Source: Klebsormidium nitens
Taxonomy: Eukaryota; Streptophyta; Klebsormidiophyceae; Klebsormidiales; Klebsormidiaceae
DNA length: 64,000 bases
NCBI GenBank assembly: GCA_000708835.1
Contig: DF237238.1
Location: 47,570 to 111,569 of the forward strand
Reading direction: 5' to 3'
This document shows, piece by piece, positions 24,101 through 34,808 of this stretch. The notes beneath the pieces were generated by a model. It was not told the origin of the DNA. It searched no databases and worked only from the letters and a program-made list of their open reading frames with translations. Within the stretch, counting starts at the first letter, position 1; each line of letters begins with the position of its first letter. Made by a program: the position numbers and the translations under genes.

Positions 24101-26597
24101 AGCGAAGCACAGCGAAGGAGCGCGATCGGCTCCGACAGCTGTTCTTCGCTCTGCAAAGCAGGACTTCGTGGGACGTGGCACGTGAGGAGCCCAAGGCTGT
24201 GACGACTTTGCTCGAAACCGAAAGTAGCACGACAAGCAGAACAAGAAGAAGGTCACGCTCAGATCTGTAAGTATATGCGGAATGAAGGCCCTACAAAAGA
24301 CCGGTGCAGGTCCGATGTTTCCGCGTGACAGCCGTATACCAACCCGTTTACTCGCTTCCGTCTTTGATGTAAAATATACGGTGCCCCCAGTGCGGCTCAC
24401 CGGGCACTGCTGGATTTTGGTGACTGCGGAAATGGTGATGCCGTTCGCCACCAGGATGCTGGCCACGGTGTTTTGGCAGTCGCTGACGTACTCGCTGACG
24501 TACGTCCCCGACGCGCCCGCGGCCGCCATTGCCGTGATGGCCAGGCTCACGTACGTCATGCACGGGCTCACGCAAATCTGGTTCCTGCGACCGGCGGCAT
24601 AGAATGTCAATGTTAAACTCAAGCCCCTTTTCCGGTCGCGATTCCTCGAGCCTGTACGACTGATCAGCTTTTTAAGCGGACAACATTCTTTGGCTGACAA
24701 GCACGTAGCACAATCTCAAGAGGAGTCCTTCCGCATCTCCAGTACGTACCCACAGATGGCAACGCCATCTCCTTCCTTTTCCTTTCCCAGAAAGACTGGC
24801 GTGCACAGGATGTTCTCTGTAGGGACGTCAGATTGACGTGCGACTCAAAAGCTTCAAGACGCAGTCCTAGTTCTCGCTTCGCACTCCTCACGTGGTGAAA
24901 GACGCGAGGCCACACGTCACGAGCAGGTTGGCTGCAATGTCCGGCACGGCCAGGTACAGCTCCGCGTAGCTAGTGACGGGACAGGTCCGGTTGGCCGTCA
25001 CCGGCACAATCGCCGGCACGACGGGGCCGTCCCCCACGCTGCCGCCCTGGCCGCCCCCGCCGCCGATCACCGATGGGTCGCACACTGCGTATGGCACGTT
25101 CTGGCACACCTGGAAGGAGAGGGGGCGAAAGGGGCACTTCAAGATGTGGATCCAGACAAGACACGTGGCAAGAATAAGAGGGATGGTGGCAGTTTGGAGT
25201 CCCGGCGAGCGAGCTAGTTGGTATTCCGTTTCTCTCGGCTTTACGCTGTATTGCTAAAAGGAAACATGCCACCTGGCCTGGCTGGGGTCAATGAGTTGCT
25301 TTTGCTGCTGATCCCATCCGCCCTGTTGTTCTTGAAGAGAATGCGACGGATCTTTACGAGCCCTCTTCTGTTATTTTGCTGCTTCAAAGGCGTTGCTCAC
25401 CGAGTATACGTCGATAGCCTGGGAGGACGAAAGGCGCGCTGCCACGTCGTTAAGGCATGCTCCGCAGGCGTTGCTGTCGGAGGTCACAATCTCCAGGTTG
25501 TTTGCATCGTACAGCTGGTTCTGCACGAGCAACACATGACACACGTCAGCAGCTGCAGAGTAGGTGTGGGGCAACTGTTGGCGCAAAGATCGTATGCCGT
25601 TTGCCAATTGTAGCCCCATGAAGTTTCTAATTCAGACTCTTCGTGTCTTTCCATGCAGAATCCCTGATTGACCTGATAGTCCCCTTTGCCGATTGTAAAA
25701 GCGCTTCAGGAGATCAGGACTTGAAGACTTGTTTTCCTTCAAATTCTTTTATCAACTTCCTTAAGATTTTCTTGTTAACTTAACAACTCCCTTAATTAAG
25801 GCAACGAACTTTTGAACATCTTCTCAGCTCTTGGGTCCAGCTGTCAAGAGATCCAGCTGTCCTAGCCTTGAGACACGGAGAGAGGCGTCAGCAGCCAGTA
25901 ATGATAGCGACTGACCTGCAGGAAGGTTAGGACCTTGGGACAGCACCCCTTTTGGGAGTCAGACTTGAAGGGGTAGTAGATGTTGCACGCAGTAACCACG
26001 GCAGACAGATTGGCGCCCAGCACAGCCCCATGGACGGGGCACTCCGACGACAGCTGACCATTGGCAGCCTCCACTGTGACGTCAGGCAGTGAAGACAGCT
26101 GTCAGGGCTGACATCATGTGCCTTGGGGTAATGATGGCCGGTGGGGTGGGTTAAAGGCTTTCTTGTTTGGCCCTCATTTGCTCTGAGGACGTGTGCATGC
26201 AGCTATAACTGGTCAACTGCTGGCTTGTTCTCAGACTTTGAGGTTCTTTTCTGCGTTTCGATCAGTAAACGGAAACATAGGCTTGAACCCGCATAAGCGG
26301 ACTGGTTGCCTAGAAGTTCCTGTCTAGGGATCGCACAGCTGTCTACACAAGCCTGCCCTATAAAGCCATGCTGACACCTCAAGACGTTAGGCTCGTGCGG
26401 TTGCAAAGCTTTCTTGAAGAGTCTGCAGCGGCCACAACGGGGTTGAAGTGGAAGCCAAAGTGGGGAGACGTCAATGCTGCGGTCCTTTCATACGTGGAAA
26501 GGCTGCCCACGCAATGCTGTGATCGTGGCTCACCTGACTGGGAAAGTGCGCAGAGAGCTGTAATTGCAACGAGTGCCACGCTCCAAATGGCATTCAT
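21101..26597 (-). CDS. Secreted SPARK-type, cysteine-rich, GPI-anchored surface protein (apparent 1-base frameshift)
   Basis: Predicted cell-surface protein. Exons in coding order: 26534-26597, 25916-26073, 25401-25520, 24892-25109, 24401-24584, 23758-23961, 22810-22926, 22245-22460, 21692-21772, 21101-21389; about 549 residues. A signal peptide (MNAIWSVALVAITALCALS) sets the start. The ectodomain has SPARK-like signatures: ECPVHGAVLG with a later CC pair (GCCPKVLTFLQ), and further segments with spaced cysteines (CPICAAAIYR, SLCPINGF, GGCATCRASV), suggesting more than one module. A Pro/Ser-rich stalk leads to a C-terminal hydrophobic tail (SFGMAAVVLACALC) typical of a GPI signal. Exon lengths sum to 3n+1: stalk and GPI tail lie in different frames, and the switch falls at a run of eight C on the coding strand near 21220-21229. 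A sequencing error or a real frameshift are both possible. SPARK assignment is from cysteine pattern only. Confidence 0.65.
21185..21330. other. G-run-rich stretch with quadruplex potential
   Basis: The + strand carries many runs of four to eight G separated by short loops, opposite the proline-rich stalk codons of the SPARK-type gene. Such tracts can form G-quadruplexes and are prone to length errors. Confidence 0.5.
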
Positions 26598-27230
26598 CTT
26601 GCTTGATACGACGTGACGTCTCCTGTCGGTGCCTTTCATCAGCCTGCGCATCATACAGGATTCATCGCTGGCGGCCAATGCTGCCGGTGCCATCCTTGCC
26701 GAACCCAATTACTCTTGTGCAGACCAGGTCCTGCACATCCTAGACTCAATTCTAAGGAAGGGTTTGCCTCAAAGTCAGGCTCTGTGCTCTTGGAAGATGG
26801 TTCTTGCGTATGAAATTTGTATTGCAGCTTCTAAGCCTGAGTGGACGAGTGCCTCTACTACATCGTCGAATGAGGCATGAGGGCTTTTCTCTGGCTTGCC
26901 GTGTGGGGACTCTGGGGCCAGGACATGAATGGCAACTTCGGCAGAGGAATTGCGCTTTTACTTACCTACAATCAATAAGAGTCAAGACGGGCGCCTGAAC
27001 TTCGAAAGGCACATTAATACCACGGGGTGTCATGAGGAATACGGAGTTTATTTGAGCACAGTGCACTGCTGAGTCGACTTGAGGACCGAGATGTGCGATT
27101 ATTGTACGGTCTTCTCGAATTCCATTGCGCGCGCAACTCACTGAATTGAAAATGGACGGTACTTGAGGGCCTTCCTATTCTTGACAACGGTTACGATCGG
27201 ATCGAGGCGGTAGACCCTACGTACACTGAA
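26598..27230. promoter_or_regulatory. Upstream region of the SPARK-type gene
   Basis: Non-coding stretch between the start of the SPARK-type gene and the first foldback element, presumably its promoter and 5' UTR. I see no specific motif that I can defend. Confidence 0.35.
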
Positions 27231-27732
27231 GAGCACGACCTTCAAAATTGACTCGGACGCGGTCCCCGCGGTCGCGCGATAATTCACTCTACAAATTCTG
27301 TGTCGCACCGCAGATGACTAACGACACTTGGCAAAAATCTGCTTAGGTTTGTTGCGAAATCCAGTTGCCCTGTAAGCAATGGCCGATTCCCCGGGTAAGA
27401 AACAAGACCATACAAGGGCTGTTCTTAGCGTCCAAACTGCCCGGTTCAGACCTTAGGCTTACAATTTAACCGGGCCCTTCACGCGCCTATTTTTGCTCCC
27501 GGTGGATCGCAAGCCCAGCCAGAAAACTGGGCAGGCTGGACGCCAGAAACAGTCCTGCAGTGGTTCCAGATTGCTTGCCCGGGGAATCGACCATTCCTTA
27601 CAGGGCTGAAATGCAGACTGGATTTCCGGCAATCTTCCGAGATTCGCCAGTCTGCGGTGCGACCAAAATTTATAGAGTGATTTTACCGCGGGACCGTCCG
27701 AGTCAAATTTGACTCGGCCCAAGGTCGTGCTC
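27231..27732. mobile_element. Palindromic foldback element 1
   Basis: The two halves are imperfect reverse complements along almost their whole length, with arms of about 250 bp. The outer ends are GAGCACGACCTT and AAGGTCGTGCTC. Inner blocks also pair, such as TCGCACCGCAGA at about 27302 with its complement near 27655, and GATTCCCCGGG at about 27384 with its complement near 27580. It has no coding capacity and no clear target duplication. Its shape resembles foldback or long-TIR MITE-type elements. Confidence 0.75.
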
Positions 27733-27734
27733 CC

Positions 27735-27903
27735 GCAACCCAGTCTCACCGATATTATGAACAAAACCTCATATTGCCATATGCGGTGTCGGTCATAAGT
27801 CATGACGTTTGGTCCATACTCAGTATGAGTCGGCGGTCTTAGCGGTATGTAACGGCCGTCATAGGCATATGATAAAATGTCCATATGCCGCCATTGCCGG
27901 CCG
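27735..27903 (+). repeat. Left 169-bp terminal inverted repeat of the KDZ element
   Basis: Identical in reverse complement to 40528-40696. The outer end reads GCAACCCAGTCTCACC and the inner end GCCATTGCCGGCCG. Similarity stops abruptly at both ends. It contains small palindromes, for example CATACTCAGTATG, that could be transposase-binding subrepeats. Confidence 0.9.
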
Positions 27904-28214
27904 GACCTCCTCAAGCCTCTTACCTCACCAAAGCAGGCCTGCAGGGGCTCATGCAGGGCCACCTTGCCACAAGTGCACAAGTTCAGCCTCATCCCAGGTC
28001 AATCTGGACGGATCACACTGCAGGGCGCCACAACCTCAATGCTAGCTTCAAGTAAGCATTTGGGCTTTATTTTGGAGCTTTGAGCTCTGCCTCTCCTTCT
28101 GGCATTTACCTCCTTTCTAGCTTGCAGCAAATTGTAAGTCTGGCACAGCGTTGACACTGAGGCAGATCTGATTGCAAATAGAAGGGAGGGAGAAGGGACC
28201 GGCTCTCTTGCCTC

Positions 28215-31200
28215 ATGGATACATCAGAGAGCTCTGAAGAACAGCTCTCAGAACTTTCTAGCCCGGCCGTGTCGTCTTCCTCCTCAGAGCGAGCGCCCCA
28301 GACACACCTCCCCAGCAAACGAAAGCAGGATGAGGTTCCTATTGACTCTGAAGAGGAGAGTGGGGATGTGCAGAGCAGAGAAAGCTTGGGGCGAACGGCA
28401 AGCAGAAGCCTTTCTGGCTCAGGGGCTGCCTCTTCATCTAGGGAGCGCAGCGTCTCTTGTGATGGCCGGGAGCGTATGTTTGCTGACGGCGTGCCAGTGA
28501 CCAGCGCTGCCCCCAGACCAGAGAGGCGAGGAAAGCCCCAAAACAGAAGTGTGCCTCCGGTGCAAGATCCGGGTGCAAGCTCCCAGGGAGTGGATGCTAA
28601 AGAGAGAACCAGCGGGCGCAATGACGGGGGCAGCGGGGTTGATCATCGTCGAGATAACGCAGATGGTAACCCGCGAAGTGCGGGGGATTCGGGGACTGCT
28701 CCGCGGCCTGTCTGGTTTGAGGAAGAGGTGGAGGAGGCTGAGGGGCAGCCTGATTGGGCAGTGCGAACAGAGAGGGAGTACCGGGCTTACGTTGAAGGAC
28801 GTCAGTCTATTGCGGCCGAGTTACTCCGACAAGAGGCGGTCCCTGGAGACGACGAGTCGGGGTGCAGCTGTCAAGGTTGTCAAGGTGTTGGTATCCTGCG
28901 ATGCCAAGAGTGCACAGGAGGCCGCGCGATATGTGCGGAGTGCGACGAAGGGTTCCACCCCCATGCTCATTTTCACCACCGCTCCATCCTCAAAGCGGAG
29001 GGCTTCTGGTCCCCCCTCAGCCCCACGAAAGCCGTCGTCAATGGCCAGCTCAATGATGTAGCCAAGTGCTTCTCACAGCCGCCTTTGCGCCCCTGTGCGC
29101 ACTGCAAGCAAACGTCGTGGGGTCCTGCGCAAGCAGTCGCCGATAAGTGGGCTGTGATTACCCTTGAGGGGCGCTTCGACTTCCACAAAGCTGCCTTTAA
29201 GTGTCAAACAGAGGGCTGCCCCTGCCTGCAGATTCAGGATGGGGTTGAGGCGCTGCAGCTTGGTTACTGGGTGGGGACAGTGACGAAGGTTGTGACGCTG
29301 TACAGCGTTGCAATGCTCAAGCACTGGGACAAAGTGCAAAAGCACATGCCGGGATCAGGACTATCTGCCTTCGTGAAGATTTTGGAGGAGACTGGGCAGG
29401 AGCTTGGAAGGGTAAGTGATGGAAGCAATCGTTTGAGCTAAGCTGAGAGCGTCGCACCGTCCACATTTGTAGGGGCTTTTTGTGTTTTGTGTGCCCTCTT
29501 GAAAATCTTAAATTTGCTCCTCTCTATGTACAGTCTGCTTGCTTCAAAATTAGCAGAGCCTGGCTCACCGGGCCCTTGTTTGTGCTTCAGTGGTAACAAC
29601 ATAATACCCTCCTGATTCATTTTCTTGCGGTCGTCTTGCCCTCGTCTGTGGATACATCTATCAAACTTCTTGTGGAGATTGGTAAACCGTATTCTGTTCT
29701 GACCATCCATACATCCTAGGGTCATTCATTCTGATAGAGAACTATTCTGAGGGAAGATGTTTACTGATGTTCATTCACGTAGGCACTTGCATATTGAACC
29801 CAATGTCGAATTACTTTGTTCAACAATATTTATTGTGTCTCCCTTTGCTTCGACTTCCAATCAAATTACATCCAGGTTATCATGACTCGGGTTATCTAGC
29901 GTTCTACCCCCATAGAAAGTATCCTCCCTTGTCCCTTCACTAAGTGAACAGATGCTGACGCAATCTTCTCAATTCTGAGCAGGAAGGACCGATCAACCGC
30001 CACACTCTCGGGCTCGCCTGCAGCGAGTTCAAGTTTGCGAAGTACGAGTTCGCCTCCCTGGGTCGGATGCAGACCGGGCTTGAGTGTCCAGCGTGCTACC
30101 TTGATCTCCACTCTATAATCAGTGATGGGAACCGGAAACTCTACCGGTGGGACCGCTCGTATGCCCTGTTCCAAGACTGCTACTACGGGGAGCTGTTGAT
30201 CTTCGAGGATGAGAGTGTGCTGCGCACTCTAGAGGCGCTCGACCTACAGCTCGGGGTATCGCGGCCGGATGCGCAGTGTGGTGGAAAGTGGAAAGCGGCG
30301 CGGGACACACGGAGTGCTATCCGGGGTCAGGCGGAGACGGGAGCGGTGTTTTGCGGCTGCCGCCACCAGGTGGCCATGAAGGCAGTCAATCTTGTGCGCA
30401 GCGGGGAGCGCTTCGGGTACACCTACTTCCTGGACCGCCACTTTATCCAGGGGCGACACCCGCGCTTCTTCTGGCAAGACATCATATGCAAGTACTGGCC
30501 GTGGCGTGAGAAGGCGCTGGACAATATGGGGGAAGACGTGGACGGCGTCACAAAACCCGCGCTCAACATCATGCACGGGAAGCTCCACTCCTGGCCGTGT
30601 CAGGTGAGGCGACAACCAGACTGGATTCTCAGAAGGACAAGGTTTGCGAGGCAGCTCAAGCTTGACGAAATCGGTGCGCAACTCGCACAGTGTTTGTCGC
30701 ATCATTCGGTTCCAAGCGGAAAGCAAATTGTTTTTTGCTCTGCCTGGTAGGGTGGACTCAAATCGGTTGTGATTTTCTTTTGTAACGCTTGAGCGTGAAT
30801 GGGCCTAAGCTGCTCTGTCGTGTCAATAAAAGCTTCTTTCTAATGAATTGCCACACTAGTCTTTCTTGAGCGTACCTGCTTTTTTGCGAGCTCACATTAT
30901 TGTGAGCCAGTTAGACTGGCCAACGGATAGGCTGGATGTGACGTGTTAGATTATCAACAAAAGAGCAGCGCGATCGTTTTGTGGGGACGTTTTCTATTGG
31001 GGTTGAAGGGCTCAAGTTGCAAATCACAGATCTCCAACTCGGAAACAGGTGTGTCCGACCTGGTTCTTACTGGAAACAGAGGAGTTGTCCTCAGTTGTCA
31101 GCAATCCGACCTGATGCTTTACTGGCCATCTAAGCTGACTCTTTGCATGTCACGTCCGATCTTACCTCGCTGTGCTATCATTACTTCAAGCACACAAACA

Positions 31201-33919
31201 ATATGCGGGCGAAAGGAACAATCGGTTTATCTAGTGCCTCTCCTGTAGTCACTGATTGTTCCTTCTCTTTTGGCAGGCCGTGTTCGGAGGCCGGTGGCAA
31301 AAGGGGGCCGGAGCAGGTTCTGGGGAGGACATGGAGTTGTTCTTCTCTTACATGTCGCGGTTCGGGTTGGTGACGAAGAATATGGGAGCAGCCCGTAAGT
31401 AATCACAAACTGTTTGACGGGTTTTAAGGTGGTCAAAGATGTCTGATCTGAGTCTACAGCCATCCTAGTAGAATTCCGGGCGCCAAGGAGCTTTTACGGC
31501 GTCAGTCGACTGGAGTACGAGCCCGTTCCTTACTTCCACGCACCCTTCATCGGGAGCGTACGAATATTGGCCTGGAAGAACTGAACGGCTATCTAGATTA
31601 CAACAACATTTCCGGCATCGTTTGTCTGCACCAAGTCTAATACTGAATCCGAAAAGTCTTGAATCAAGTCGACTGCCACGATCTGCTCGTTGCTGGCTCA
31701 TTCAGTCCCCGTCGTGGTGTCGTGCTGGGTTGTGATACTGTATTGGATTAGCGCTTGCCGTTTCCTAAGGGTGTCTTATCTTGACGTACAGGACGAGGAG
31801 AACGCATCACCGAAGCCACCCTCTACTGGAATGAGGACAAGCGGGCCGCCATGGCGAAGTCGTTGGCTAAACGGTGAGTTGGAGATGCGTACACTTTGAA
31901 GTGGCGCACTCTGAAAACAAGTAACCTCTCGACTGATCTTCTTTCAAGTATTCCATTCAACAAAGGTGCAAAGCTGTGCAGACATACAAGTGCGATCAAA
32001 TTCACGTGCGGACTTCGCTTTCTAAACACTCCACGAAATTCATAAGGTCCCTCAATGGTTTGAGGGCGGCTTCGATGATATGCGCAGCTCGATTACGTCA
32101 TTCTTATTGAATTGCATTGTTACATTTTAGCACGTTTCGAATTCTAAGAGTCCAGTTGTACGTGCGCTGGCTGTCGATCACGCGCTTGCTCCTACGTCAA
32201 CTTGTCGCTCGTCAGAAAAGAGGGAAGTACATCACGTGTGATGCATTTGGTTGCGTTGCATTTACTTGTCCGAGCGCCTTAGAAATGTTAGGAAGGAATA
32301 GTTTCTAGTCATGATCCGGGTCGGGTCAAAGGAGCGGCCGGAATCTGTAACGAACGTGCAAAGCCGAGAGCACCAGGAACAAAGTTGTTTTCAACCAGAT
32401 TTCGGTCGTTTGATGAAGAGACGTTCAGTCTCCTTTTACCTCAGTGCTTCCACACGATCTGTTGTGTAACATCCGTTCCTTTCTTCCACAAAGGTTGGAC
32501 CAGACGAAGTTCCGCGTCGTCGCAGCTGCCCAGGACTTGGATCGACTCTGTCAAGAGACGCTGCAGATTTCCGAATCCGAGGTACCCCTCCAGAAGTTCG
32601 AAGAATGGAAGTCTGAGGTGCAGCAGATCGCCAAAGAGCAGTTGAGCCGTTCGGGCCGGGCTCCAAGTGCGGCTGTAAAGTACTTCAGTCTGGTCACGGA
32701 GGTCGAAGCCGCTCGAGAGCTGGAAGCATTCCGCCAGTCGGGGTCGTTCGAGGACAGTTTACTGTGCTCAGAAACGGTCCAGCAGGTCCGTTCGCTTACT
32801 GCGGAGGTAGTGAGGGACCTGCATCTCAAAGAGAGGAAGCTAAAGGAACTAGAGCGGAGTCTTTTTTCGGGGGAAGTGGGTCCGAGTATTCCAGAGGGAG
32901 CGAAGCAGAAAGTGTTGGAAGCAAGCCGGACGGAACTGGCCGAGCTGACCATCCTCGGTTTGCAAGTCGAGGTTGAGGCTCTTCTGCACAGTCTGGAGAA
33001 GTACAAGTCAAGGATAGCAAGCGAGGCAGACTCCGCAAAGATGCGCGCGTCGATGCGCAAGAAAGAGGGTGAGGTAAAGAAGCACATAGAGGCGGCGATC
33101 GATAGGTACAACGTTGTCGTTCAATAGGGTGACCCGAACAAACGGAGGGATTCAGCGAGCGCGTCCGCCTTGTTGGGCGGTGCAGAGCTGCCCTGGCAAT
33201 ATGAGGGTCGATCAGACGAGTTGCTTACCGTAGGTGCCTTGACAGTACGAACAGTAGCCTTCAAGCGGAAGGTTGAACTGGTCGAAGCATTCAATCTCTT
33301 GCAACGTTTGCAGGAAGAGTCGAGACTGTTAGTTGATGAGCAGCGGAGTCTTCTGACGTATTACTCGGATCTGATTGTGGGTCTAGATAAGAGAATAGAA
33401 CAACTCGACTCCCTCGACAGTAGGGCAGACGCCGAAGCTCCTGCCGAATCGGAGTTGGAAGGCCGACAATCCAGGTATTGGATCTCCGAAAGTCGACTCA
33501 AGAATGATAGGGATGCCCGGAACGGTTGCAGAGCGTTGCACGCACAAGCGAGGGCGGCAGCTGCGATTCGACTTCGAGAAGCTAAGAAGAGCTTTCCTCA
33601 CGCGCTCGAGGAGGCCAGTGCTGAAGGAAGTGGTGCGTAAGAAAGAGTCAGGGAAGCGGCTGCCGGACTCCATCTTGAGGAGGAATTTGCGGAGGCAAAT
33701 AAGGATCTCGAGGGGCTAGAGCTGGCACGCCTCCAGGCTTTGTCTTGTCACCTGGAGGCCGTAGACTGTTCATTGCTGGTTCATAGAGCGTTCAGGTTAG
33801 GCCTAACCGTTCATCAGCTTCCAGAGCTTACGGAAGATCTACTAAGAAGTGTAAAGTATTTTTCGGAGGAGGAGATCTCGAAATTTTTGAGTGCTTTAAG
33901 GAGCACTGGTGCAACCTGA
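28215..33919 (+). pseudogene. KDZ-family transposase, interrupted by two in-frame stops
   Basis: DDE-type transposase of the KDZ superfamily. Exons: 28215-29411, 29983-30603, 31277-31394, 31792-31873, 32494-33919; about 1,148 codons. A Ser/Glu-rich N-terminus leads to a CxC-type zinc cluster near residue 216 (GCSCQGCQG, CQECTGGRAICAECDEGFH). Catalytic-core landmarks follow: ECPACYLDLHSIISDGN (first acidic, ~447), FCGCRHQVAMKAVNL, FFWQDIICKYWPW (~565), GEDMELFFSYMSRFGLVTKN (third acidic, ~623) and TEATLYWNEDKR. A helical C-terminal region completes the protein. The last exon keeps one frame through TAG at 33125-33127 and TAA at 33638-33640, with coding character on both sides of each stop (AAIDRYNVVV before the first, ELPWQY after), and ends at TGA 33917. 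It is therefore probably defective, unless the stops are spliced out. Confidence 0.85.
30825..30830 (+). terminator. Candidate poly(A) signal inside a KDZ transposase intron
   Basis: AATAAA in intron 2. If the intron is retained, translation runs on to a stop at 30748-30750, so the signal sits about 75 bases after a usable stop codon. It could generate a short protein ending before the third catalytic acidic residue. Confidence 0.35.
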
Positions 33920-34808
33920 TGTAGGCCGGACAGATCCAAATGTGCACATAGGACGGACAAGGTACTAATCCATTGTTAACAACCATCACACTAGGAAACT
34001 CGGGTGATATCAATCATGATCTCTTTTTGGTGACTCATTGTATGTCTTGGCAGCTCTCAGGGTTGTCCGACCAATTGTTGAACTTATTCTTGAATACTGA
34101 TGGCTCGCCGGGCATGAGGATTGGATGCAGTTATGCGCCGCGCATATGCTATATATAGTTAAAATTGTGCATCATATGCCACTGGCTATGGCATCATAAA
34201 TTTCTTTGGTTATAATAGCTTGTGTTGGCATGCAATTCTCGGCTAGTGACTGACAAGCACGCATGCAAATTCTTGCATGAAATCAAATACAACAATATTG
34301 ATCACCGATTCTTAATATTGATACGACTGCCGCGCACCGCGTGTGGCACTATCTTGGTGATTGCTCAATGAGAACGATCGGATAGTCGACAACGTATTAA
34401 TATTTGCGTGATATGCTCCGTGGATCATCGGATTGATAACATAATAAGTTGATTGCCAAAGATCCATGCGCGCGGTTATTAGAATAGCACTAACTTAACC
34501 AATTATGACTTAAGCTAGCTTTGTGCAGAATGATCGGATTCATAATGAGACCGCACTGTTGGTCTACTTCGATTTTGAGACACAGCCTATATATATTTGC
34601 GAATAATCGAATTGATGCTTTGTATATGCAGATTCCAGATTGGCATGCATCATTATGGCAAGGCAAGCGCGGACAAATGTACAATTGCAACTTTATGGGT
34701 ACTGAACCCGGTCAATTTGTAGTGTTTGGAAGGTAAAAGCCTGCTCGCGTGTGCGACTTCAAACACCATGCAACTAACATTGTACTTAAGTACGGATACT
34801 ATGGTCCT
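33920..34808. other. Centre of the KDZ element between convergent gene ends
   Basis: AT-rich, with many CATGCA and ATATGC-like words, and no coding frame. It presumably holds the 3' UTRs of both element genes. Confidence 0.5.

Noticed and set aside
27459-27992. Protein-coding gene on the - strand across 27459-27992 (also echoed at 40547-40921)
   Set aside because: The shared peptide comes from translating the non-coding 169-bp inverted repeat and foldback arms.
33125-33640. Reassignment of TAG/TAA as sense codons
   Set aside because: Other genes in the window end at TAA (golgin-like, deacetylase) and TAG (cyclophilin), so the stops are more simply mutations in a transposon copy.
28215-33919. 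Host chromatin gene with a PHD-like zinc cluster
   Set aside because: The cysteine cluster is followed by KDZ transposase core motifs and the gene sits inside inverted repeats.
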